The position numbers were made by a program, and so were the translations under genes. A stretch of DNA of 64,000 nucleotides from CBDDLD01 sp965230605 (GTDB taxonomy: Bacteria > Bacteroidota > Bacteroidia > Flavobacteriales > Flavobacteriaceae), in assembly GCA_965230605.1 (NCBI GenBank), contig CBDDLD010000004.1:1860001-1924000 (forward strand), written 5' to 3'. Shown piece by piece: positions 23,317-32,873 of this stretch. Position 1 is the stretch's first letter. The number at the start of each line of letters is the position of its first letter. The notes below the pieces were generated by a model. It was not told the origin of the DNA and ran no database searches. It saw only the letters and a program-made list of their open reading frames with translations.

Positions 23317-24276
23317 CTAATTCTTAATTGATTTATCTACGACGTATTCAAGCCCAGGTATATCAATCCTTTCAGAATCCCGAATATCATAATGAGAAAC
23401 GGTAAGAATTTTGTAAACATTTTCATCATCGAAATTTGAAATCATCGTACCATTTAAATATGTGAAATATTGACAAATCCATTTACTTGTGTTTTTCTTA
23501 GAACCAATGATACTTTGATGTATGTGAAGTTGTCTAAATATCATTACAAGTAGATTTGCATTGCTCCCAAAATAAATTTTTCCTTGAACTTCTTCCCCAC
23601 GAAGTAATTTATTCATTTTTCCAAAATCCTCTTCTTTGATATATGGCTTTAGAATGTCAAATAGCTCCAGATGGTTATAATTGATTTTCAAAATCAATTT
23701 TTTATCAATTTCATTATTCTCTCTTAATTTTAGTTTGATTTCAACCCAATCATTAACCGTTTTAATTACTTTATTTTCAAGATATTGATCTTGATATTGT
23801 CGAATACATATAGTTAGGAAATCAACAAATTCTCTTGTCTCATTCCTAAAATTAGTCTTTAATTGAAAATCTAAAAAACTCTTTATTCTAGAAAGTTTAG
23901 AATCATACTGTCTAAGCTTTAGAACAAACCAAAAGTCAAAATCGTCGTATTTATAATCTGGGATTATCCTCTTGTCATAAAAAAAACAATAGTCATTAGT
24001 AAAAAAATAGTTTAAACTATATCTACTTTTAAAATCACCGAAGGTATCTCTAAAATCTTCAAAGAGCGTAGTAAAAGTTCGCCTATATGCTCCATCTCCT
24101 TTATCATAATCTTCTGTGGTAAAAGAAGGTGCCCCATTAATTATAATAAAATCTTCAATTCTTGGAAATAAGTCTCTTACAAATTCCTCAGAACTTTTAC
24201 CATTTATGAATTGTAATTGCTCAAATTGCCAAATGTCAGCAATATCAATTTTATAATAATCGTAGTCAGCTTCCAT
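23317..24276 (-). CDS. Unknown protein next to the integrase
   Basis: I do not recognise this 319-residue protein. It is cytoplasmic, rich in aromatic and charged residues, and largely helical. It shows no P-loop or clear nuclease motif. The C-terminal half (NANLLVMIFRQLHIHQSIIG, KKNTSKWICQYF) resembles the style of accessory regulatory proteins beside Bacteroidota tyrosine integrases, such as RteC-like ones, but I cannot confirm a match. It ends 2 bp before the integrase stop region's upstream neighbour and is probably transcribed after the integrase. Confidence 0.4.
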   Translation of the reverse strand: MEADYDYYKIDIADIWQFEQLQFINGKSSEEFVRDLFPRIEDFIIINGAPSFTTEDYDKGDGAYRRTFTTLFEDFRDTFGDFKSRYSLNYFFTNDYCFFYDKRIIPDYKYDDFDFWFVLKLRQYDSKLSRIKSFLDFQLKTNFRNETREFVDFLTICIRQYQDQYLENKVIKTVNDWVEIKLKLRENNEIDKKLILKINYNHLELFDILKPYIKEEDFGKMNKLLRGEEVQGKIYFGSNANLLVMIFRQLHIHQSIIGSKKNTSKWICQYFTYLNGTMISNFDDENVYKILTVSHYDIRDSERIDIPGLEYVVDKSIKN

Positions 24277-24278
24277 TT

Positions 24279-25397
24279 CTATAAATTGATGTCAGGGATT
24301 GCATTAGCAGCATCTACCTTTTTCTGATTAATAATTTGAGCATACACTTGCGTTGTTTTCAATTCTTTATGTCCTAGCAACTTCGACACAGTATAAATGT
24401 CTGTCCCAAAAGTAAGTTGTAAGGTTGCATACGTATGGCGAGCACAATGAAATGTGATTGTTTTACTAATTCCTGCTTTCATAACCCACTGCTGTAACTT
24501 TAGATTATTCCAAGCACTATACCTTAATCCTTTAAATACACGCTCTTCATCTCCTTCTCTCTCTGTCAGCAATTTAAAAGCTTGCTCAGGTATTGGATGG
24601 GTTTGATAACCATTAGTTTTCTTCTGCTTAAATCGAATGTAATAACCCTGTTCCTCTGAAAACTGAACTTCTTTCCAAACCATTTTTTGTATATCAGACC
24701 ATCTTAAACCAGTTAAGGCACTAAATATAAATGCCTGCTTAAGAATAGGTATTTCACATTCAGTCTTGAATACTTTCTTCAATTCATCCATCGTTAAGAA
24801 TTCTCTTTCAGATTCTCCTTGCTTAAATCCTTTGACATCTGATGCAGGGTTATACTTGATAATACCCTCTTTAATAGCTTCTCTTAAACATGCTTTTACC
24901 TTATTAAAGTACGAATAACAAGAATTTTGAGATAAAGGCTGATTACTTTTTGTTTTCGCCGTATGCTTTAAATAATATTTAAAACTCTCTAACCACTTAA
25001 TATCTATATCCTTAAAAAGAACTACATCTCCATTGAATTTAATTAAATGCTTTAAAACACTATCCCAGTTACCATAATTTCCAGTAGATTGATTATAGCG
25101 TTCTTCAGTTTTCTTGGAAAAATATGTGATGAAGTTTTTATTCAAGTTCTCTGTAGTAGAATTAGAAAACCCATGTTCTTCATGTTGAATCTCTAAAAAC
25201 TTTTTTGAACGAATACTCTCCGCTAACAATAATGTCTTTTTATTATGAGCCCTTTCTTTTGAAGTTTTTGGTGTTGAGTAAATATAAAGGCTTAGCGATT
25301 CCTTTTTACGTTTTTGATTAGCTTTTGGTAGGTAATAATCCAGAAATAAACTTTCTTGACCATCTTTCTTTTTTCGTTTTCTAATTGATACATTCAT
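24279..25397 (-). CDS. Tyrosine-type site-specific integrase
   Basis: The 372-residue protein has an N-terminal arm-binding domain (NVSIRKRKKKDGQESLFLDYY), a SAM-like core-binding domain (about 80-185) and a catalytic domain with the family residues: R232 (ALTGLRWSDI), H317 and R320 (FHCARHTYAT), H343 (LLGHKELKTT) and the nucleophile Y352 (VYAQI). The start at 25397 is chosen because the upstream extension is a hydrophobic stretch with no place in an integrase. It abuts mnmE and is the likely mobilising enzyme of the island. Confidence 0.88.
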   Translation of the reverse strand: MNVSIRKRKKKDGQESLFLDYYLPKANQKRKKESLSLYIYSTPKTSKERAHNKKTLLLAESIRSKKFLEIQHEEHGFSNSTTENLNKNFITYFSKKTEERYNQSTGNYGNWDSVLKHLIKFNGDVVLFKDIDIKWLESFKYYLKHTAKTKSNQPLSQNSCYSYFNKVKACLREAIKEGIIKYNPASDVKGFKQGESEREFLTMDELKKVFKTECEIPILKQAFIFSALTGLRWSDIQKMVWKEVQFSEEQGYYIRFKQKKTNGYQTHPIPEQAFKLLTEREGDEERVFKGLRYSAWNNLKLQQWVMKAGISKTITFHCARHTYATLQLTFGTDIYTVSKLLGHKELKTTQVYAQIINQKKVDAANAIPDINL

Positions 25398-25406
25398 GTG
25401 ACAAAA

Positions 25407-25456
25407 TTTTGTACCGTTTTGTACCGCAAACAAAAAAAGGTACAAATACGAGACAA
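25407..25456. repeat. Tandem and inverted TTTTGTACCG repeats upstream of the integrase
   Basis: TTTTGTACCG occurs twice in tandem at 25407-25416 and 25417-25426, and an inverted copy of its core (GGTACAAA) is at 25439-25446, overlapping TACAAATACG (25441-25450), which matches the left-edge site at 11726. The cluster lies directly upstream of the integrase start and probably holds integrase or excisionase binding sites and the integrase promoter. Confidence 0.45.
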
Positions 25457-25564
25457 AAATAGCCAAAAAAAGACAAACACACAAAAAGTAAATTTTTGAA
25501 AATAAATATAATTATTTGTTTTTCAATTATTTATATTGTTGTAATTTGATGCAGTTTGCGCTAG

Positions 25565-26953
25565 TTACTTCCCGATACAAAAATTAGCAAAAATATTACC
25601 CAGCAGATCATCAGAAGTAATTTCACCTGTGATCTCTCCAAAGTGATAGAGTGCCTGTCGGATATCTATCGCCAGTAAGTCTCCAGACAGACCTGTTTCT
25701 AAACCAATTTTAACCTTATCAATTTCTTCATAAGCTTTAAGAAGGGCATCATAATGCCGTGTATTGGTTACTATGGTTTCATTATTACGAAGTGCTCCGG
25801 TGTTTACAAAGTTGATAAACTTGGTTTTTAAGTCTTCAACACCTGTACCCTCTTTTGCGGATAATAGATGGATATTCGGAAATTCAGTGATGAGGCTTTT
25901 AACTTCAGATTCTGAAAGAGTGTCTATCTTGTTAGCAATAATCACTAAAGGTTTCTGAGGGTATTTGTTCTTGATCTTTTCGATCTCAATAGTTAAGGCA
26001 GATAGTTGATCTATATACGAGCTAGCATCAAATAAGTAAACCACAACCTGAGCTTGATCCATTTTTTCAAAGGTCTTTTTAATGCCTATTGTTTCCACAA
26101 CATCTTCTGTATCTCTAATTCCGGCAGTATCAATAAAACGGAACCCTATCCCTCCTATAGAAATCTCATCTTCTATAGTATCTCTGGTTGTTCCGGCAAT
26201 AGAGCTTACTATAGCGCGCTCTTCATTTAATAAGGCATTCAATAATGTGGATTTACCAACATTAGGCTCTCCTACTATAGCAATCGGAATTCCATTTTTG
26301 ATCACATTTCCTACCGCAAAAGAATCTATGAGGCGTTTCAACACCAAGCCTATTTTATCAATGAGCGCCTTAAACTCTGAACGATCAGCAAACTCTACGT
26401 CTTCTTCCGAAAAATCAAGCTCAAGTTCAATTAATGACGCAAAATTCATGAGCTCTTGACGTAGCTTTTCAATTTCTGTAGAGAAACCACCACGCATTTG
26501 TTGCATGGCGATCTGGTGTGAGGCTTCATTATCACTCGCGATTAAGTCTGCAACAGCTTCGGCTTGACTTAAATCCAGTTTTCCATTTAGAAAGGCACGA
26601 AGGGTAAACTCACCGGCACTGGCCATGCGACAACCGTTTCTTAAGAACAACTGTATGATCTCTTGCTGAATATAAGGCGACCCGTGGCAAGATATCTCCA
26701 CAACATCCTCACCTGTATAGGATTGCGGATTCTTAAATAGGCACACCAATACTTCATCTATGGTTCTTTTATCCTCTACGATATGTCCTAAATGCACAGT
26801 ATGTGTATCCTGTTCTTCTAATACTTTACTATGAATTGACCTAAAAAACTGAGACACCAAACCAATCGCTGATTTGCCCGATAGACGGATCACAGCAATG
26901 GCACCACTTCCCGAAGGTGTGGCAAGAGCGACTATAGTATCATTAGTATGCAT
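25565..26953 (-). CDS. mnmE: tRNA modification GTPase MnmE
   Basis: MnmE with MnmG installs the carboxymethylaminomethyl group at wobble U34 of tRNA. All landmarks are present: N-terminal formyl-THF domain start (TNDTIVALATPSGSGAIAVIRLSG), helical domain, G1 GEPNVGKST (about residue 225), G2/G3 (TTRDT, DTAG), NKID (G4) and the C-terminal FCIGK with the conserved cysteine. The start at 26953 (MHTNDT) fits the family; the upstream frame adds only MCKFLV. The 3' end, encoding FCIGK and the stop, is the same position used as attachment site by SGI1-type elements, and the integrase gene lies just downstream. Confidence 0.95.
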   Translation of the reverse strand: MHTNDTIVALATPSGSGAIAVIRLSGKSAIGLVSQFFRSIHSKVLEEQDTHTVHLGHIVEDKRTIDEVLVCLFKNPQSYTGEDVVEISCHGSPYIQQEIIQLFLRNGCRMASAGEFTLRAFLNGKLDLSQAEAVADLIASDNEASHQIAMQQMRGGFSTEIEKLRQELMNFASLIELELDFSEEDVEFADRSEFKALIDKIGLVLKRLIDSFAVGNVIKNGIPIAIVGEPNVGKSTLLNALLNEERAIVSSIAGTTRDTIEDEISIGGIGFRFIDTAGIRDTEDVVETIGIKKTFEKMDQAQVVVYLFDASSYIDQLSALTIEIEKIKNKYPQKPLVIIANKIDTLSESEVKSLITEFPNIHLLSAKEGTGVEDLKTKFINFVNTGALRNNETIVTNTRHYDALLKAYEEIDKVKIGLETGLSGDLLAIDIRQALYHFGEITGEITSDDLLGNIFANFCIGK

Positions 26954-27093
26954 CACAAGAAATTTGCACAAAAATATTGCAAAATATATTAGCAGCAGAA
27001 TCTCTGTCCTTTTGTTTTATGATTTAATTTACATTTAATACAGATATACTTTTGCACAACTTTATATATTTGTATTTGAAAATAAAACAAACT

Positions 27094-28248
27094 ATGAAGC
27101 AATTATTTACAATTCTACTAGCGGCATTACTTGTAACATCATGCCAAGAAGAAGTAAAACGTACAGATTACGTCATTAATGGTAACGCAGAAGGTGTATA
27201 TAATGGAATTCGTGTATTCCTTAAAGATGTCGATGAAAGAGGGCGTCAGGTCACATTAGATACTGCTATTGTTATGAACGAAGTGTTTACATTTCAGGGA
27301 GCAGTTACTGAGCCTAGTTTGCGATACATAAGTGTTAATGGTGTTCCCGGAGTATTACCAATTATGTTAGAGAATAAGGAATTGCAACTAAACATCGACA
27401 AGAAGATTTTAGCAAATTCTAAGTTCAGCGGATCAGCATCACATGATCTCATGATTGAGTATAATACTAAAATGAACGAATATAAAAGCAGTCTAAGAAC
27501 GATAAACGATGCCTATAGTGAAGCTCAATTCCTTAGAGATACGGTAAAAGCAGAGTCTTATAAAGATGAGTTAAAAGTATTAAATGATCAAATAGTAGAA
27601 TATCCAATGAACTTTGTGAAGTCTAATAAGGATAATTTTATGGTGATGAATATTTTTGATTCGCAATTACGTCTCAGAAATTTAGACTTAGATGAAATTG
27701 TAGAGGTTTTTGATGGGCTTTCTGACGAGTTAAAAAACTCTGAAAAAGGGACTGAAATCAAACAGAAAATTAACGCCCTAAAATTAAAGGCAGAGCGAGA
27801 GAAGTCTACTCAAGTTGGTGCTGTAGCGCCAAGTTTCACAGCTCCAGACCCTGATGGTAAAATGATTGCCTTAAACGATATTAAAGGTAAAGTAACTATT
27901 GTCGATTTCTGGGCTGCATGGTGTGGCCCATGCCGTAGAGAGAATCCTAATGTGGTGAATGTATATAATAAATATCACAACAAAGGTTTAGAGATTATTG
28001 GTGTGTCTTTAGATGGTACGCGTAACCAGAGAGATCCTAAAGCCGCTTGGTTAAAAGCTATAGAAGATGATAAGTTAACCTGGCATCAGGTATCTAACCT
28101 AAGCTATTTCAATGACCCTGTTGCTAAAGCCTATAACATCACAGCAATACCGGCTACATTTATTCTGGATGAATCCGGTAAGATCGTTGCTAAAAACCTT
28201 AGAGGTCCAGCCTTAGAACGAAAAATTGCAGAATTACTGTCTGAATAA
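27094..28248 (+). CDS. Thioredoxin-like lipoprotein (DUF4369 + AhpC/TSA)
   Basis: The 384-residue protein has a lipoprotein signal peptide (LLVTSC), a DUF4369-like N-terminal domain to about residue 140, a helical linker, and a thioredoxin-fold domain with the active-site WCGPC (C277, C280) followed by a cis-proline region (AIPATF). Such ResA/TlpA-like lipoproteins reduce disulfides in the periplasm of Bacteroidota. The start at 27094 gives the signal peptide directly after MKQ. It is divergent from mnmE and closed by a terminator at 28254. Confidence 0.88.
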   Translation: MKQLFTILLAALLVTSCQEEVKRTDYVINGNAEGVYNGIRVFLKDVDERGRQVTLDTAIVMNEVFTFQGAVTEPSLRYISVNGVPGVLPIMLENKELQLNIDKKILANSKFSGSASHDLMIEYNTKMNEYKSSLRTINDAYSEAQFLRDTVKAESYKDELKVLNDQIVEYPMNFVKSNKDNFMVMNIFDSQLRLRNLDLDEIVEVFDGLSDELKNSEKGTEIKQKINALKLKAEREKSTQVGAVAPSFTAPDPDGKMIALNDIKGKVTIVDFWAAWCGPCRRENPNVVNVYNKYHNKGLEIIGVSLDGTRNQRDPKAAWLKAIEDDKLTWHQVSNLSYFNDPVAKAYNITAIPATFILDESGKIVAKNLRGPALERKIAELLSE

Positions 28249-28253
28249 AAATT

Positions 28254-28285
28254 AAAGCCTTCTACTTAGAAGGCTTTTTTAATTT
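28254..28285 (+). terminator. Rho-independent terminator
   Basis: AAAGCCTTC (28254-28262) pairs with GAAGGCTTT (28269-28277), followed by a T run, just after the thioredoxin-like gene. Confidence 0.85.
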
Positions 28286-28934
28286 AAGAGAGTTTTCCCA
28301 TTTTATACATTACGAATAGAATCACTATAGGTATGGCCAAAATACCTACATGTATTAAATCGGTTTCAAAAATTTCCGGATCAAGGATCAAGGTGACAAC
28401 ATAACCTCCCACAGCACCTCCGAAGTGCGCGTCGTGACCAATGTTCCCTATTCTATTTTTCATACCGTAAATAGAATATAATAAATAACCTATACCAAAG
28501 ACATAGCCAGGGATTGGGATAGGGACAAAAAACATGTATAAGCTCATGTCTGGTTGTAATAATATAGCCGCATACAAAATACCTGTAACAGCTCCACTAG
28601 CTCCTACAGCACTATACCAATACTCTTCCTTGTGAAAATATAACGATAATAAGTTTCCGAATATTAAGCTTGCCACATATATTATGATGAAGTTGACACT
28701 ACCCAATTCAACAATAACAGCATCAGCAAAAAAGTATAGTGTAATCATGTTAAACAAGAGGTGTGTTTCATTGACATGAAGGAATCCTGAACTGAACATT
28801 CTGATCTGATCACCTCGCCGTATCGCACCGATATTAAACTTATAGCGTTCAAAGAACATTCGATCATTAAATCCTTTCAATGAAGCAATAACATTAGCCG
28901 CAATGATAATAACAGTGACTACACTTAAATTCAT
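28284..28934 (-). CDS. Rhomboid-family intramembrane serine protease
   Basis: The 216-residue protein has six hydrophobic segments and the rhomboid landmarks: FLHVNETHLLFNM in the region before the second helix, the nucleophile S113 in GASGAVTG, and the catalytic histidine H170 in GHDAHFGGA. Rhomboids cleave single-pass membrane proteins in the bilayer. The gene is convergent with the thioredoxin-like gene, sharing its terminator region. The substrate is unknown. Confidence 0.9.
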   Translation of the reverse strand: MNLSVVTVIIIAANVIASLKGFNDRMFFERYKFNIGAIRRGDQIRMFSSGFLHVNETHLLFNMITLYFFADAVIVELGSVNFIIIYVASLIFGNLLSLYFHKEEYWYSAVGASGAVTGILYAAILLQPDMSLYMFFVPIPIPGYVFGIGYLLYSIYGMKNRIGNIGHDAHFGGAVGGYVVTLILDPEIFETDLIHVGILAIPIVILFVMYKMGKLS

Positions 28935-28996
28935 ACTAAACTATAACTAATGATTTAATTATAACATATATTTGCTGCTGCAAAACTAATAATATA

Positions 28997-29887
28997 ATGC
29001 AACTAATAGTCTATTTATTGGCTTACCCAATACTTTTTTTGGTATCTATATTACCATTTAGGCTGCTATACCTTTTATCTGATATGGTATATGGTATTAT
29101 ATATTATATTATTGGTTACAGAAAATCTACAGTAAAAAGTAACCTTAAGCTTGTTTTTCCGGAGAAATCTGATGCTGAAATAAAGCGTATTACGAAACGC
29201 TTCTACCATCATTTATGTGACATGTTTCTGGAAATGATGAAAACCTTAAGCATTTCCAAGAAGTCATTAAATAAACGTTTTGTGGTTAAAAATCCTGAAG
29301 AGTTAAAACGTTTAGAGCAATTGGATAAAAGTGTCATCGTAATGTATGGTCATTATGCCAGCTACGAATGGTCGGTGGTGATGGAAAATTACTTCAGTTA
29401 TGAAGGTTATGGAGTTTATAAGCGTATTAAAAATAAATACTTTGACCGACTAGTAAGACGAATACGCTCAAAGTATAATACTACAATGATCACCACGAGA
29501 CAAACCCGACCAAAAATGATGGAGCTTAGTGCAGAGAACAAGCGTTATATGATCGGTTTTTTGAGTGATCAGTCACCTAAGTATAGCAAGACCAATAGCT
29601 ACTGGACCGAATTTATGGGCATTAAAGTCCCCACATTTTCAGGAGCTGAAATACTCTCTAAAAAATTAGATTTGGCTGTAACATACCTGAAAATAAACAA
29701 GGTAAAGCGTGGCTATTATGAAGCTGAAGTAGTCACCTTAGCAGATTATCCTAAAGACATAGAGAATTATAAGATCACTGATCTTTTTCTTGAACATCTG
29801 GAAGGGCAAATTCGAAAGGCTCCTGAATATTACTTATGGACGCATAAGCGTTGGAAACACAGAGATAAGTCTAAAGACACTAATTAA
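28997..29887 (+). CDS. LpxL/HtrB-like lysophospholipid (lipid A) acyltransferase
   Basis: The 296-residue protein has an N-terminal membrane anchor, then the family's HX4E motif (H119 to E124 in YGHYASYEW), and the typical late motif 'YYLWTHKRWKHR'. Enzymes of this group add secondary acyl chains to lipid A. Its stop codon overlaps that of the convergent aminotransferase gene by two bases (29884-29887). Confidence 0.88.
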   Translation: MQLIVYLLAYPILFLVSILPFRLLYLLSDMVYGIIYYIIGYRKSTVKSNLKLVFPEKSDAEIKRITKRFYHHLCDMFLEMMKTLSISKKSLNKRFVVKNPEELKRLEQLDKSVIVMYGHYASYEWSVVMENYFSYEGYGVYKRIKNKYFDRLVRRIRSKYNTTMITTRQTRPKMMELSAENKRYMIGFLSDQSPKYSKTNSYWTEFMGIKVPTFSGAEILSKKLDLAVTYLKINKVKRGYYEAEVVTLADYPKDIENYKITDLFLEHLEGQIRKAPEYYLWTHKRWKHRDKSKDTN

Positions 29888-31389
29888 AGTTTAAACCAAG
29901 AATCTATAGATGTTCCGCTATTAGAGTTTACTTTACTTTTGTGCACAAACTCATTCGTAGATTTCTGATAGTCATAATCCTTAGTCCATTCATCATGATG
30001 CTTGGCTAAGGCAATAATACTATCACATACATATGCTATTTCAGCATTGGTTGTTGTTGGGTGAATGGACATTCTGATCCATCCCGGCTTTCTAACGAGA
30101 TCACCAATAGAAATCTCGTTCGTAAGTTCATGAGAGGTCTCATAATCAACATGGAGTAAGTAATGCCCATAAGTTCCGGCACAACTACACCCTCCCCTCG
30201 TTTGAATGCCAAAACGATCGTTAAGAAGTTTAACCCCAAGATTGTAATGCAAATCATCAATATAAAACGAGATAACACCTAGACGATCTTGATGCTGACC
30301 GGCTAGTATGTTGATATTCTTTACGGGCTTTAGTTTTTCAAAAACAAAAGAAACGATCTCATGCTCACGCTTTAAGATCATATCCACGCCCATCTGTTCT
30401 TTCAACTTAATAGCTAAAGCCGTTTTTATCGTCTGCAAGAACCCAGGAGTACCTCCATCTTCGCGCTCTTCAATATTATCAATATACTTATGTTCACCCC
30501 AAGGGTTGGTCCAACTTACGGTACCACCACCCGGACAATCAGGGATCATATTATTGTAAAGTTCCTTGTTAAAAACCAATACACCACATGTTCCCGGTCC
30601 TCCAAGAAACTTATGTGGCGAAAAGAAAATAGCATCGAGATAGGCCTCTGGATCTTCCGGATGCATATCTATATCTACATACGGTGCAGAGCATGCAAAG
30701 TCTACAAAACAAACACCTCCGTGTTGGTGCATCAGTTTTGCAATATCATGATGTGGCGTCTGTATTCCGGTGACATTAGACCCACCGATCACAGAAGCTA
30801 TTTTTAATGTACACTCCTTGTATTGATCTAGAAGTTTTTCTAAATTCTTTAAGCTAAACAAACCATCTTTACCAGGCGGAATAACCTCAACTTTAGCTAT
30901 GGTCTCCAACCATGACGTCTGATTAGAGTGGTGTTCCATGTGAGTCACAAAAACTACCGGACGAATCTCATCAGGAATATCTGTAAACTTTCTCAGGTTC
31001 TCCGGGACTTTAAGTCCTAAAATTCTTTGAAACTTATTTACCACACCCGTCATACCATTTCCAGACACGATCAACACATCATCTTCATTAGAATTGACAT
31101 GTGTTTTAATAATCTCTCTGGCCTTATGGTAGGCCTTGGTCATTGCAGTACCGGAAACTGTAGTTTCTGTATGCGTATTGGCTACAAAAGGACCGAAATC
31201 ATTAAGAAGTTTTTCCTCTATAGGTCTGTATAAACGCCCTGAAGCTGTCCAATCGGTATATATGATCCTCTGTTCTCCAAAAGGAGAAATAAAGGTTTGA
31301 TCGTAGCCGATGATATGCTTACGAAATTCGTTAAAATAAGCTTCAAGTTCACTTAACTTTGCTGTTCTATGTGACGATGTAGTCTGCAA
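29884..31389 (-). CDS. Class V aminotransferase-fold PLP enzyme (cysteine desulfurase-like)
   Basis: The 501-residue protein has the class V fold: the PLP lysine K260 in FFSPHKFLGGPG, the aspartate D230 in CFVDFACSA, and a cysteine-containing loop near the C-terminus (TRGGCSCAGTYG) like that of desulfurases and selenocysteine lyases. It is longer than IscS/SufS. It is core-genome, not in the island, and is only a possible source of sulfur for the DndC protein; the function is not assured. Confidence 0.8.
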   Translation of the reverse strand: MQTTSSHRTAKLSELEAYFNEFRKHIIGYDQTFISPFGEQRIIYTDWTASGRLYRPIEEKLLNDFGPFVANTHTETTVSGTAMTKAYHKAREIIKTHVNSNEDDVLIVSGNGMTGVVNKFQRILGLKVPENLRKFTDIPDEIRPVVFVTHMEHHSNQTSWLETIAKVEVIPPGKDGLFSLKNLEKLLDQYKECTLKIASVIGGSNVTGIQTPHHDIAKLMHQHGGVCFVDFACSAPYVDIDMHPEDPEAYLDAIFFSPHKFLGGPGTCGVLVFNKELYNNMIPDCPGGGTVSWTNPWGEHKYIDNIEEREDGGTPGFLQTIKTALAIKLKEQMGVDMILKREHEIVSFVFEKLKPVKNINILAGQHQDRLGVISFYIDDLHYNLGVKLLNDRFGIQTRGGCSCAGTYGHYLLHVDYETSHELTNEISIGDLVRKPGWIRMSIHPTTTNAEIAYVCDSIIALAKHHDEWTKDYDYQKSTNEFVHKSKVNSNSGTSIDSWFKL

Positions 31390-31416
31390 TACGTCTAGAT
31401 TTAGGCTCTAAAAATA

Positions 31417-32805
31417 CTAAATATTAGCCAGAGCTTTGATTTCAGAGATGATTTTGTCAGCCAATTGATCAGCTTCATCCTGACTAGAAGCTTCAGTATA
31501 TATTCTTATAATAGGTTCAGTATTACTCTTACGTAAGTGCACCCAGCTGTTAGCAAAATCAACTTTAACACCATCTACTGTACTGATATGTTCATCACTG
31601 TATTTTTCTGCCATGCTTTTCAAGATACCATCAACATCAAGGCTAGGGGTTAGCTGAATTTTATTCTTACTCATAAAGTAATTAGGATATGATGCTCTAA
31701 GAGCACTAACAGCCATTTTCTTTTCTGCTAATAAACTTAAAAATAAAGCCACACCAACTAAGGCATCTCTTCCGTAGTGTAATTCAGGATAAATAATCCC
31801 ACCATTACCTTCACCACCTATAACGGCATTATTCTTTTTCATCAACTCAACCACATTCACCTCCCCAACGGCACTTGCCTCATAACTACCACCATGAGAT
31901 TTGGTGACATCGCTCAACGCTCTTGTAGAGCTCATATTGCTAACCGTATTACCAGGTGTCTTACTCAATACGTAATCTGCACAAGCCACTAAAGTATATT
32001 CTTCACCAAACATTTCACCCTTCTCATCCATAAAAGCCAAGCGATCAACATCCGGATCTACAACAATTCCAAAATCGGCATTTTCTTTTACGACTTCAGC
32101 GGATAGATCTGTTAAATGTTCCTTGAGTGGCTCTGGGTTATGAGGAAAGTGTCCTGTAGGGTCACAATAGAGTTTTACAGCATGTACACCTAATCGTTCT
32201 AATAGCAATGGTATGGCAATACCGCCTGTAGAATTCACGCCGTCCACAACTACCTTAAAGTTAGTCTTTTCAATTGCTTCTTTATTGACTAACGGTAATT
32301 TTAAGATCTCATCAATATGCATATCGATGTATGCCTGATTTTTAGTGATCTTACCAAGGTCATCCACCTCAGCAAATATCATAGCATCCGATTCAGCAAT
32401 TTCTAGAATACGTTGTCCTTCTGCGCCACTTAAAAATTCACCTTTAGCATTTAATAACTTTAAAGCATTCCATTGTTTCGGATTATGGCTAGCGGTTAAG
32501 ATTATACCGCCATCTGCATGTTCCATAGGAACAGCGACCTCTACTGTTGGCGTCGTAGATAGTCCAAGATCAATCACATGAATCCCTAATCCTACTAGTG
32601 TTTGCATCACTAAACTCTGTATCATATCTCCGGACAGACGTGCATCTCTCCCCACTACAACTCTGTAGTTTTCCTTATTGCGTTGTTCCTTAAGCCATGT
32701 GCCATAAGCAGCTGCAAACTTTACAGCATCAATAGGGGTTAAATTGTCTTCTACAGTTCCTCCGATAGTGCCTCGTATACCAGAAATAGATTTTATAAGT
32801 GTCAT
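31417..32805 (-). CDS. glmM: Phosphoglucosamine mutase GlmM
   Basis: The 462-residue protein is an alpha-D-phosphohexomutase. It has the phosphoserine loop S106 (TASHNPKQWNALK), the metal loop DPDVDRLAFMD, the sugar-specificity loop GEGNGGII and the C-terminal phosphate-binding RKSNTEPIIRIY. The start SISGIRGTIGG fits GlmM, which makes glucosamine-1-phosphate for cell-wall precursor synthesis; a general phosphomannomutase/phosphoglucomutase role is the alternative. The start at 32805 is preferred over the longer frame. Confidence 0.85.
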   Translation of the reverse strand: MTLIKSISGIRGTIGGTVEDNLTPIDAVKFAAAYGTWLKEQRNKENYRVVVGRDARLSGDMIQSLVMQTLVGLGIHVIDLGLSTTPTVEVAVPMEHADGGIILTASHNPKQWNALKLLNAKGEFLSGAEGQRILEIAESDAMIFAEVDDLGKITKNQAYIDMHIDEILKLPLVNKEAIEKTNFKVVVDGVNSTGGIAIPLLLERLGVHAVKLYCDPTGHFPHNPEPLKEHLTDLSAEVVKENADFGIVVDPDVDRLAFMDEKGEMFGEEYTLVACADYVLSKTPGNTVSNMSSTRALSDVTKSHGGSYEASAVGEVNVVELMKKNNAVIGGEGNGGIIYPELHYGRDALVGVALFLSLLAEKKMAVSALRASYPNYFMSKNKIQLTPSLDVDGILKSMAEKYSDEHISTVDGVKVDFANSWVHLRKSNTEPIIRIYTEASSQDEADQLADKIISEIKALANI

Positions 32806-32873
32806 ATGATCGATTTTTCGCAAATATACTTAGTTAATCGTATTTTATTATTATGAATTTGTAAATTCGAACA

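Larger units (their letters stand above)
11700..25564. mobile_element. Genomic island next to mnmE carrying a Dnd-type locus
   Basis: The island is bounded on the right by a tyrosine recombinase gene that abuts the 3' end of mnmE, a known attachment gene of Salmonella genomic island 1. On the left are an excisionase-like gene and a sharp rise in A+T content. Inside are a phosphorothioation-type operon, orphan small genes and a lipoprotein. No duplicated mnmE end was found on the left within the window, so the exact ends are uncertain and the element could extend further left. Confidence 0.55.

Noticed and set aside
24279..25484. Integrase with an N-terminal membrane signal
   Set aside because: The hydrophobic first 29 codons of the open frame have no place in a tyrosine recombinase and are A+T-rich, low-complexity; the internal ATG gives the usual start.
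11869..25553. ATTTGATGCA shared by 11869-11878 and 25544-25553 as a core attachment repeat
   Set aside because: It lies inside the excisionase-like coding region on the left and no further identity extends from it; a 10-bp match in A+T-rich DNA is expected by chance.
25565..26971. Left-hand duplicate of the mnmE end as attL
   Set aside because: I searched the left side for the sequence around the FCIGK codons and stop and saw no convincing copy within the window; the left end remains unproven.
29884..31389. DndA for the island
   Set aside because: It is a longer class V aminotransferase in a core gene neighbourhood, convergent with an acyltransferase, and not linked to the dnd operon.
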